A stretch of DNA of 64,000 nt, taken from positions 62,001-126,000 of the forward strand of contig NZ_AKJW01000018.1 of assembly GCF_000282135.1 (NCBI RefSeq). Direction: 5' to 3'. Positions 10,168-17,035 of this stretch are shown here, piece by piece. Each line of letters begins with the position of its first letter. Within the stretch, counting starts at the first letter, position 1. Made by a program: the position numbers and the translations under genes. The DNA comes from Herbaspirillum sp. CF444 (lineage in GTDB: Bacteria > Pseudomonadota > Gammaproteobacteria > Burkholderiales > Burkholderiaceae_D). The notes beneath the pieces are model-generated. The model was not told the DNA's origin and did not search any database. It saw only the letters and a list, made by a program, of their open reading frames with translations.

Positions 10168-10493
10168 CTTTGCTCCTCCTGATTGGTTGTCTTTGCGATG
10201 CTGCTGTTTTTATACCGTCTGGCAGACGGCTGCTTTTACTGCCCGGTATGGGTAAATAGCCGGTGTGCCGCTTTCTTCTACAACATACAACGATGCTGCG
10301 GATGCCAATGACGCTGGTGATGCCGATGATGAAATAGTTGCCGGAGGATAGGCGAAGGTGCCCGTCTTTGCTTGTCTCTGCTTTGATTCTTATTTGTTTT
10401 GGTTCGGTCTGTTTTTGTTCTGACCGAAGCGTCTGAAATAGTAGTGTACGCAGAAAATTGCGGTCAAGCGGTTTTTCCGCGACCGTTGCGCAT
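10168..10493. other. non-coding region upstream of the orphan binding protein
   Basis: About 325 bp with no convincing gene. It contains a run of ATGCCGATGATG-type repeats of low complexity (about 10,290-10,335) and must hold the promoter of the minus-strand binding-protein gene. Confidence 0.35.
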
Positions 10494-10523
10494 AAAAAAG
10501 CCGCGACGCGCGTCACGGCTTTT
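10494..10523 (-). terminator. terminator after the ECF sigma/anti-sigma operon
   Basis: On the minus strand AAAAGCCGTGACG pairs with CGTCGCGGCTTTTTT, a GC-rich stem ending in a T tract, about 25 bp beyond the anti-sigma stop codon. Confidence 0.75.
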
Positions 10524-10545
10524 CAATGAAAATAGGCCGCTTGTC

Positions 10546-11322
10546 TTACTGATGCGTCGCCAGCCGCAGAATTCCGGAGAACTTCAGCAATTCGTTTTCC
10601 GCCACGTCGGACACCGCCCAGTAATTCATCTCATCCGCCGTCCAGCGCACCACGTGATAGCCGCGGCTGCTCCCGGCCTGCGGCCCGGCATCCTTGCCGC
10701 TGGCAGGCCAGATGTAGAGGTTGATCGGATGTTTCTGGCGCCGATAGATCAGCGCCGCCACCGGATGACCATCGAGGTAATCCAGCCGGCCGCCTTCGAG
10801 CACGAAACCCTGGGGCGCCAGATCGATCACCGTCGGCGAAAAATTCAGCTTGCCGTTGAACCACGGCTTCACCGTGTGCTGGTCGGTGGAGGCGACGTCG
10901 GTCAGATGGTCGGCCTGCAAGGAGCGCACGTGGTTGGAGATGGCCTCTTCCGTCAGGCGCTCCTCGGCCGTCGGCAGGTTGAGGTACAGGCCGGCGCTCC
11001 AGACCGCGACCAGCAAGGTCGCCATCGCGGTGCCGACTTGCAGCCAGCCAAGATTCCAGCGCGCCGGGAAGCCGGGCAGACTGATCCGATGCGGCTTGTC
11101 TTGCGGCAATGCATCGGCGATGCGGGTGGCAAGGTCGGGCGGCGCCTTGAAGTAAGCGGTTTCGGTGCGGATGCGTTTGCTCAGCGCCAATTGTTCGACG
11201 TATTCGCGCTGGCACTCCGGGCAGGTATCCAGATGGCGTTGCACGGTCAGCGTTTCCGCTATGCCGAGTTCCTGATCGACATAAGCCGGTAGCAGTTCCA
11301 TGATTTCGCTGTGTTCCATCAT
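10546..11322 (-). CDS. membrane-bound zinc-finger anti-sigma factor
   Basis: A 258-residue protein starting MMEHSEIMELLPAYVDQELG. Residues about 24-40 carry HLDTCPECQ (HxxxCxxC), the zinc-binding anti-sigma (ZAS) signature. A single membrane span follows at about residue 100 (VGTAMATLLVAVWSAGLYL) and then a periplasmic sensor region. The ATG overlaps the sigma-factor stop codon (ATGATGA), so translation is coupled. The longer in-frame reading upstream overlaps the sigma gene and is not real. It should hold the sigma factor inactive at the membrane; the signal is unknown. Confidence 0.9.
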   Translation of the reverse strand: MMEHSEIMELLPAYVDQELGIAETLTVQRHLDTCPECQREYVEQLALSKRIRTETAYFKAPPDLATRIADALPQDKPHRISLPGFPARWNLGWLQVGTAMATLLVAVWSAGLYLNLPTAEERLTEEAISNHVRSLQADHLTDVASTDQHTVKPWFNGKLNFSPTVIDLAPQGFVLEGGRLDYLDGHPVAALIYRRQKHPINLYIWPASGKDAGPQAGSSRGYHVVRWTADEMNYWAVSDVAENELLKFSGILRLATHQ

Positions 11323-11867
11323 TCCCCCTGATTTGCCGGAGCAAGAATTTTTGCCAGCAGTTTGCGGCCGCGACCGAGACGCGACATCACCGTGCCGATC
11401 GGGATGCCGACGATGCCGGCGATCTGCTTGTACGACAGGTCCTCCAGTTCGCGCATCACCATCACCTCGCGAAATTCCAGCGGCAAGGCTGCAAGCCCCT
11501 GTTGCAACTGCCGTTCGCTGTCCTTGCGCAACAGCAGTTGCTCCGGATTGTTGTCGCGGTAGTGCATGTCGACGGCATCCGCGGCGTCGAGGCTGTGAAA
11601 TTCTTCGTCGAAGAGCGTGTTCTGCTGTTGCGCATGATTCTCCTGATACCAGGTGTAGAAGGTATTGCGGACGATCGTGAGCAGCCAGGCGCGGGCATCG
11701 TCGCCATGAAATCCATCGAAAAAACGGAAGGCGCGCAGGCTGGCTTCCTGCACCAGATCTTCCGCGTCGTGTCGGCTGCGTGTCAGCCAGCAGGCCAGGT
11801 TGAAGGCCGAGTTCAGATGCGGCATCACCAGCATGTGAAATCGTCGGTTCTTTATCGGGTCGGTCAT
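11319..11867 (-). CDS. ECF-type RNA polymerase sigma factor
   Basis: A 182-residue protein with sigma region 2 (HLNSAFNLACWLTRSRHDAEDLVQEASLRAFRFF, then DARAWLLTIVRNTFY) and region 4 (LPLEFREVMVMRELEDLSYKQIAGIVGIPIGTVMSRLGRGRKLL). The linker contains an HYRDNNPEQ insertion. The start MTDPIKNRR at 11867 is preceded by GGAAA at suitable spacing; an in-frame ATG at 11891 lacks one. It is co-transcribed with the downstream anti-sigma gene. The likely targets are its own promoter and the divergent metallophosphoesterase-cupredoxin pair, which share the same promoter elements. Confidence 0.92.
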   Translation of the reverse strand: MTDPIKNRRFHMLVMPHLNSAFNLACWLTRSRHDAEDLVQEASLRAFRFFDGFHGDDARAWLLTIVRNTFYTWYQENHAQQQNTLFDEEFHSLDAADAVDMHYRDNNPEQLLLRKDSERQLQQGLAALPLEFREVMVMRELEDLSYKQIAGIVGIPIGTVMSRLGRGRKLLAKILAPANQGE

Positions 11868-11893
11868 GCACGCATTTCCATTGGTTATCAATA

Positions 11894-11973
11894 CGAGACT
11901 GGCAATGCCTTCGATTTATTCCCGATTTGGCGAAAAAAATAACGGGAATAAATTTTCCGGGACGGCGGTTTAG
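11894..11973. promoter_or_regulatory. divergent ECF-type promoters built on a perfect 11-bp inverted repeat
   Basis: ATTTATTCCCG (11914-11924) and CGGGAATAAAT (11943-11953) form a perfect inverted repeat. Each arm contains GGAAT, the -35 type used by ECF sigma factors. Exactly 18 bp further out lie GTTTAG (11968-11973, plus strand) and GTCTCG (11899-11894, minus strand). The arrangement predicts two matched promoters, one for sigma/anti-sigma and one for the phosphoesterase-cupredoxin operon. Confidence 0.6.
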
Positions 11974-12014
11974 GGAGGTATCGATCAGGTGATCGGTCAA
12001 CCTTGGAGGACGTC

Positions 12015-12971
12015 ATGGGCAACGATAGTAACAATGATACGAACAATCACACCAGCAATGACGCAAACAACGGCGTCGACAGGCGCAATTTTCTTCGCCT
12101 GGCAGGACTGGGCGGCGTCATCTTTGCGTCCGGCCTGAGCGGTTGGGCGGCAGCGGCGGAGACGATGGGCGTTGCAGGGAAAGAAGATTTCTTCTTCGTG
12201 CAGCTGTCCGATTCGCACTGGGGGTTTGAGGGCGACGTCAATCCGGACGCCAAGGGCACCTTGCAGAAAGCCGTCGCAACCGTGAACGGCCTGGAGCAAG
12301 TGCCGGATTTCATCGTCTTCACCGGCGACCTGACGCACACCACGGACGACCCGCGCGAGCGCCGCCAGCGGCTGGCCCAGTTCCGCGAGATCGTGTCGGC
12401 GCTCAAGGTGAAGACGGTGTACTTCATGCCGGGCGAGCATGACGCCGCGCTGGACAACGGCAAGGCCTATCAGGAGTTTTTCGGCAAGACGAACTACACC
12501 TTCGACCACAAGGGTGTGCACTTCATCGTGCTGGACAACGTCTCGGATCCTGCCGCACGCCTCGGCGACGAACAACTCGCCTGGCTGGCCGCCGATCTGA
12601 AGCAGCAGCCGGCCGACGCCAGGATCGTGGTATTCGCGCATCGCCCGCTGTTCGACCTGTATCCGCAATGGGACTGGGCCACGCGCGACGGCGCCAAGGC
12701 GGTCGAGCTGCTGATGCCGCATGCCAACGTCACCGTGTTCTACGGTCACATCCATCAGGAAAACCATCACATGACCGGCCACATCGCGCATCACTCCGCG
12801 AAGTCGCTGATCTTCCCGCTGCCGGCGCCGGGTTCGCAAGCCAAGCGTACGCCCTTGCCCTGGGACAGTGCGCATCCGTATCGGGGACTTGGCGTGCGGG
12901 CCGTGAAACCCGAACCGAACGGCACCGAATACACGCTTACCGAACTGGCCGTAGGAGCGGCGAAATCATGA
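12015..12971 (+). CDS. Tat-exported calcineurin-like metallophosphoesterase
   Basis: A 318-residue protein. An Asn-rich leader is followed by DRRNFLRLAGLGGVIFASGLSG, a twin-arginine export signal. The metallophosphoesterase motifs are in order: QLSDSHWG (D-x-H), FTGDLTHT (GD), PGEHDA (in place of GNHD), FAHRPLF and YGHIHQENHH. The histidine and aspartate ligands of a two-metal site are therefore present. GGAGG lies 5 bases before the ATG at 12015. It overlaps the cupredoxin gene by 4 bp (ATGA). The substrate is unknown; the cluster suggests a periplasmic stress response under ECF control. Confidence 0.88.
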   Translation: MGNDSNNDTNNHTSNDANNGVDRRNFLRLAGLGGVIFASGLSGWAAAAETMGVAGKEDFFFVQLSDSHWGFEGDVNPDAKGTLQKAVATVNGLEQVPDFIVFTGDLTHTTDDPRERRQRLAQFREIVSALKVKTVYFMPGEHDAALDNGKAYQEFFGKTNYTFDHKGVHFIVLDNVSDPAARLGDEQLAWLAADLKQQPADARIVVFAHRPLFDLYPQWDWATRDGAKAVELLMPHANVTVFYGHIHQENHHMTGHIAHHSAKSLIFPLPAPGSQAKRTPLPWDSAHPYRGLGVRAVKPEPNGTEYTLTELAVGAAKS

Positions 12972-13351
12972 ATATGAAAAAAATTGACAATGAGATCGAC
13001 AAGAAACGTCGTCTGTTGCTGGTCGGTTGCGCGGCAGGCGGATTGGGGGCGATGGCGATTGCCGTAGCCCAGCCCAAGGAACGGGTCATCAAGGTGACGG
13101 CCAAGCGATTCGACTTTTCGCCAAGCGTGATTCCCTTGAAAAAAGGCGTGCCGGTGGTATTGGAGCTGACCAGTCTCGATATTCCCATGGGCTTCAATGC
13201 GCCGGACTTCGGCGTGCGGACCGACGTGCTGCCGGGCAAGGTATCCAAGCTCAGATTCATTCCGGACAAGACCGGGGAATTCACCTTCTATTGCGACATC
13301 TTCTGCGGTTCCGGCCATGAAAGCATGTCCGGCTCGCTGGTTGTTACCTGA
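12968..13351 (+). CDS. exported cupredoxin-domain protein with CuA-like ligand set
   Basis: A 127-residue protein. The N terminus (KKRRLLLVGCAAGGLGAMAIAVAQ) fits a Tat-like signal or a lipobox with Cys21. The rest is a cupredoxin fold ending C109-DIF-C113-GSG-H117-ES-M120, the CxxxCxxxHxxM motif of the CuA site of cytochrome oxidase subunit II and nitrous-oxide reductase. The other histidine of a CuA centre is expected in the DIPxGF segment, but Met74 is found there. It is translationally coupled to the phosphoesterase gene. A copper sensor, carrier or electron-transfer role is possible. Confidence 0.85.
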   Translation: MNMKKIDNEIDKKRRLLLVGCAAGGLGAMAIAVAQPKERVIKVTAKRFDFSPSVIPLKKGVPVVLELTSLDIPMGFNAPDFGVRTDVLPGKVSKLRFIPDKTGEFTFYCDIFCGSGHESMSGSLVVT

Positions 13352-13379
13352 AAGGAAACCGCTGAGAGCCTCGCGGTTG

Positions 13380-14375
13380 TCAGCAGGTTGCCGCGGCTTC
13401 CTTCAGGCAGGCGATAAATGCCTGCGCGGCGGGCGTCGGCTCGCGGTCGGTGCGGATGGAATAGCCGATGTCGCCGCTGTCCCCGAGCGCGCCGAGATCG
13501 CCCAATGCGAGGATGGACAGCAGATTGAGATTGGCGAAATGCCGGGCCGCGGCGCGCGGCATCAGCGAGATCGACGGCGAATCCTGCATCAGGCCGATGT
13601 TGGTCAGCACCGATTGCGACTCCACCACATTGGTCGGCATGCCGAGGCCGGCATCGAGGAACAGGCGTTCGGTCGTCAATCGTGCGGGAGAACCTTGCAA
13701 TGGGAAAATCCAGGGCCAGTCGAGCAGGTCGGATAACTGGATGTCGGCGCGTTTGGCCAATGGATGCCTGCAGCCGGCCACGGCGCACAGTGCTTCGCGA
13801 TACAGCACGCTGTGTCCGAAGGCGCAGACGCGCGTCGGCGGCAGATCGTGTTCCGGCAGGCTGCCGACCACGATGTCGAGTTCGCCGGTCGCCAGCGCTG
13901 GAAACAGTTGATCGGCCGGGGCGTTGCGCACGGTAATGAGCACGCCGGGACGCTGCTGCTTGAGTCGCGTGATTGCCTGCGGCAACAGAGGGGCGGATGC
14001 CGGGATCGCAGCGCCGATGATGACGTGGCCGCTGTCGCCGGTGCGGAAGGTGTTGAGCTCATCGGTCAGGTAACGCAGTTCGGCGATGACGGTCTTGACG
14101 CGCGTGCCGAGTAGCGTGCCGTAACAGGTTGGCGTGACGCCCCGGTTGGTGCGTTCAAACAGCGGCACGTCGAGGTCGGCTTCCAGTTCATGGATGGCCT
14201 TGGTGACGGCGGGTTGGGTCAGATTCAATTCGCGCGCGGCGCGGGCAATCGAGGATGAACTGAGCACGCGCTCAAAAATCAGCAGCGGTTTCAGTTTGAG
14301 GCGGCGCAGCATGACGTCGGACAGCGGAAGATTGGCGCGCGGGTTGCCGGCGCTGCTGGTGTTGGCATCGGACAT
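13380..14375 (-). CDS. LysR-family transcriptional regulator
   Basis: About 331 residues. The HTH domain (LKPLLIFERVLSSSSIARAARELNLTQPAVTKAIHELEADLDVPLFERTNRG) is followed by a periplasmic-binding-fold effector domain (GHVIIGAAIPASAPLLPQAI). The effector domain resembles the GbpR/CbbR-like group that responds to sugars or aromatic acids. The start MSDANTSS at 14375 follows AGGGAGA; an in-frame ATG at 14495 would add 40 residues with no Shine-Dalgarno. No divergent target gene is adjacent, and the gene is convergent with the cupredoxin operon. Confidence 0.9.
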   Translation of the reverse strand: MSDANTSSAGNPRANLPLSDVMLRRLKLKPLLIFERVLSSSSIARAARELNLTQPAVTKAIHELEADLDVPLFERTNRGVTPTCYGTLLGTRVKTVIAELRYLTDELNTFRTGDSGHVIIGAAIPASAPLLPQAITRLKQQRPGVLITVRNAPADQLFPALATGELDIVVGSLPEHDLPPTRVCAFGHSVLYREALCAVAGCRHPLAKRADIQLSDLLDWPWIFPLQGSPARLTTERLFLDAGLGMPTNVVESQSVLTNIGLMQDSPSISLMPRAAARHFANLNLLSILALGDLGALGDSGDIGYSIRTDREPTPAAQAFIACLKEAAATC

Positions 14376-14628
14376 CGTTGTCTCCCTGCCGGGGCGCTGG
14401 CGCATGATTCCGGTCAGTCTCGTTAATCTTAGTTGCTCGGCATTCCGGCGGAATGCTCGGTCACCGGTCATGCAAGAGGTATGCCATTGCGGCACTGCCT
14501 GTTGTTGTTTGCCGGCGAATTTAGTCGGGACAGTTTACTGTATTCGCGGCACATGCCCGCTATAAAAAATGTAAGGGCGAAATGAGCGAACGTTGTTCGT
14601 CGCTGCGAATCATGACGTTCTGATACGT
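14376..14628. other. non-coding region upstream of the LysR gene
   Basis: About 250 bp with no supportable gene. It holds the LysR promoter and leads into a multi-hairpin element. Confidence 0.4.
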
Positions 14629-14711
14629 CCGTCGTCCTGAAGAAAGTCAGGACCCAGCGTCGTATCGCACATCGTCACGACACTGGGTCCCAGCGTTCGC
14701 TGGGACGACGG
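14629..14711. repeat. multi-hairpin extragenic palindromic element
   Basis: An outer stem CCGTCGTCC (14629-14637) / GGACGACGG (14703-14711) encloses three hairpins: TCCTGA/TCAGGA (14635-14652), CCCAGCGTCGT/ACGACACTGGG (14653-14687) and GTCCCAGCG/CGCTGGGAC (14687-14706). Some arms overlap, so alternative pairings exist. This looks like a REP/BIME-type intergenic element of betaproteobacteria. Copy number elsewhere cannot be seen here. Confidence 0.65.
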
Positions 14712-14760
14712 AGAAGAAAGGAGGGATATCTGCTCAAACGGCCTGCACGGATCGTGCTGA

Positions 14761-14794
14761 AAAAAAATCCGCCGGATTGCTCGGGCGGATTTTT
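14761..14794. terminator. bidirectional terminator downstream of rho
   Basis: AAAAAAATCCGCC (14761-14773) pairs with GGCGGATTTTT (14784-14794). A and T tracts flank the stem on both sides. It lies about 85 bp beyond the rho stop codon on the minus strand. Confidence 0.75.
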
Positions 14795-14879
14795 GAAGAA
14801 TCGCTTGCTTCGAAAGTGGCTGACACGGCGTCGCCGGCAAGGCGTTGCAACGCGGCCAGCGGCGTTGTGTTGGCCGCTT

Positions 14880-16142
14880 TTAACTGCCGCGACGCATCAT
14901 GTCGAAGAACTCTGCGTTGTTCTTGGTCGACTTCATCTTGTCGAGGATGAATTCCATCGCTTCGATTTCGTCCATGTCGTACATCAGCTTGCGCAGGACC
15001 CAGATCTTTTGCAACTGGTCCGGCTTGATCAGCAGTTCTTCGCGGCGCGTGCCGGACTTGCTGAGGTTGATTGCCGGGTAGACGCGCTTCTCGGCGAGGC
15101 GGCGTTCCAGGTGGACTTCCATGTTGCCGGTGCCCTTGAATTCTTCATAGATCACGTCATCCATGCGGCTGCCGGTTTCGATCAGCGCGGTGGCGATGAT
15201 GGTCAGCGAGCCGCCTTCTTCGACGTTACGCGCGGCGCCGAAGAAACGCTTCGGACGTTGCAGCGCGTTGGCGTCGACACCGCCGGTCAGGACCTTGCCG
15301 GATGCCGGGATCACGGTGTTGTAGGCGCGCGCCAGACGGGTGATCGAGTCCAGCAGGATGACCACGTCTTTCTTCATTTCGACCAGGCGCTTGGCTTTTT
15401 CCAGCACCATTTCGGCAACCTGCACGTGACGCGTTGCCGGTTCGTCGAAGGTCGATGCCACGACTTCGCCGCGCACCGAGCGCTGCATTTCGGTCACTTC
15501 TTCCGGACGTTCGTCGATCAGCAGGACGATCATGACGGTGTCGGGATGGTTGGTGGTGATGGCGTGGGCGATGTGTTGCAGCATGACCGACTTGCCGGAC
15601 TTCGGCGACGCCACCAGCAGGCCGCGCTGGCCGCGCCCGATTGGCGCGATCAGGTCGATGATGCGGCCGGTGATGTTTTCCTCGCCGCGCATGTCGCGCT
15701 CCAGCTGCATGATCTTGTTCGGATGCAGCGGGGTCAGGTTTTCGAACAGGATGCGGTGCTTGGACGCTTCCGGCGCTTCGCCGTTGACCTTGTCGACCTT
15801 GACCAGCGCGAAGTAGCGCTCGCCGTCTTTTGGCGTACGCACTTCGCCTTCGATGGAGTCGCCCGTGTGCAGGTTGAAGCGGCGGATTTGCGAAGGCGAA
15901 ATGTAAATGTCGTCGGTGGACGCCATGTAGCTGGCGTCGGGCGAGCGCAGGAAGCCGAAGCCGTCAGGCAGGACTTCAAGGGCGCCGTCGCCGAAAATCT
16001 GTTCTCCCGATTTCGCGCGTTTTTTGAGGATCGCGAACATCAGTTCTTGTTTGCGCAGGCGCGCTGCGTTATCGATGTCCAGACCAATTGCCATTTCAAG
16101 CAATGCGGAGACGTGTAACGCCTTTAATTCTGATAAGTGCAT
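14880..16142 (-). CDS. rho: transcription termination factor Rho
   Basis: A 420-residue protein of usual Rho length. The N-terminal helical and cold-shock-like RNA-binding parts ([48 protein letters not shown]) are followed by the hexameric helicase core. Its Walker A is ASPKSGKS, its Walker B region is [16 protein letters not shown], and the Q- and R-loop segment is present ([21 protein letters not shown]). It unwinds RNA-DNA hybrids at Rho-dependent terminators. It has a 5' leader of about 150 nt next to trxA on the same strand, an order common in proteobacteria (trxA then rho). Confidence 0.98.
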   Translation of the reverse strand: MHLSELKALHVSALLEMAIGLDIDNAARLRKQELMFAILKKRAKSGEQIFGDGALEVLPDGFGFLRSPDASYMASTDDIYISPSQIRRFNLHTGDSIEGEVRTPKDGERYFALVKVDKVNGEAPEASKHRILFENLTPLHPNKIMQLERDMRGEENITGRIIDLIAPIGRGQRGLLVASPKSGKSVMLQHIAHAITTNHPDTVMIVLLIDERPEEVTEMQRSVRGEVVASTFDEPATRHVQVAEMVLEKAKRLVEMKKDVVILLDSITRLARAYNTVIPASGKVLTGGVDANALQRPKRFFGAARNVEEGGSLTIIATALIETGSRMDDVIYEEFKGTGNMEVHLERRLAEKRVYPAINLSKSGTRREELLIKPDQLQKIWVLRKLMYDMDEIEAMEFILDKMKSTKNNAEFFDMMRRGS

Positions 16143-16289
16143 ATGAGTGTCCCGAGATGGGAATAGTAAAAGGTGGGGGAGGGAGTTGCGTGGTGTGTGT
16201 AAATTAAAGAACAGGCCACAAGTATCTAATCAGGCTGACTTGTAAGCACAACAAGCGGCAATACGAGCGTATCGCCGCCTTGAATCTTC

Positions 16290-16616
16290 TTAGATGTTGC
16301 TGTCGATGAACGAAGTCAGCTGGCCCTTGGCCAAGGCACCGACTTTTTGCGCAGTTGCCGCACCGTTCTTGAACAGGATCAGCGTCGGAATGCCGCGAAT
16401 GCCGAATTTGGCTGGAATGGCCTGGTTGGAATCGACGTCCAGCTTGGCGATCTGCAGCTTGCCGTCATATTCCTTGGCGACTTCTTCCAGAATCGGCGCG
16501 ATCGCTTTGCAAGGTCCGCACCACTCAGCCCAGAAGTCCACCAGGACCGGCTTGTCGGATTTCAAAACGTCGGCTTCAAAAGATGCGTCGGAGATATGTT
16601 TGATGTTTTCGCTCAT
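16290..16616 (-). CDS. trxA: thioredoxin 1
   Basis: 108 residues with the active site [15 protein letters not shown] (redox Cys pair in WCGPC) and the cis-proline segment [14 protein letters not shown]. It is the usual length for TrxA. It reduces protein disulfides in the cytoplasm with thioredoxin reductase. It lies just upstream of rho on the same strand. The 147-bp gap between them holds an imperfect hairpin (about 16,236-16,280) without a T tract, so read-through into rho is likely. Confidence 0.98.
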   Translation of the reverse strand: MSENIKHISDASFEADVLKSDKPVLVDFWAEWCGPCKAIAPILEEVAKEYDGKLQIAKLDVDSNQAIPAKFGIRGIPTLILFKNGAATAQKVGALAKGQLTSFIDSNI

Positions 16617-17035
16617 GGTATTTCCTCGGTATGAGGGATATATAAGTAGTCAAATAGCGCCGTGGGAACATACCGCTTGCGTGGCGTATGCCATCAACGC
16701 TTCCTGAATTGCTAAGTGCTTATTAAGTAAGTGCTCAAAGCAGATGGAGTCGTTGCGCCCTAATTCAAGTTATTTTGAAGTGCGGCAGCGGGTAATCGGC
16801 GGGGTACGGAGGCAATCATAACCCATTTTTGAAAAAAGTGCGTTTCAGATTGAAAGCCTTGTTGCGCGGGCGTTTGCCTGCGCCTTGGCCCACGCCCCCG
16901 CGCATTCGGGCGGGCTCTCGCATACAATGCCGCAAAGGCATGGCCGGATGATAGTTTTCGGCAATGTTTTCGATAGATATTTATTTTCCGGTTGTTTCCC
17001 ATTTTTGTTGCTCATTTTTCCAAGATTCCCGCCGC
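16617..17035. other. divergent intergenic region between trxA and addB
   Basis: About 420 bp holding the promoters of trxA (minus) and addB (plus). I see CATACAAT near 16,921 as a possible -10 for addB without a matching -35. No RNA gene or repeat is evident. Confidence 0.35.

Noticed and set aside
10546-12000. Single 484-codon frame covering anti-sigma and sigma region
   Set aside because: Only its last 258 codons have the ZAS anti-sigma motif. The upstream part overlaps the well-supported sigma gene in another frame, and an ATGA overlap gives the proper start.
13380-14375. LysR gene as regulator of the divergent Tat phosphoesterase operon
   Set aside because: The LysR gene is convergent with that operon, and the ECF sigma promoters explain its control better.
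16143-16289. Terminator between trxA and rho
   Set aside because: An imperfect stem (GGCGGCGATACG/CGTATTGCCGC) is present but no T tract follows, so I do not call it a terminator.
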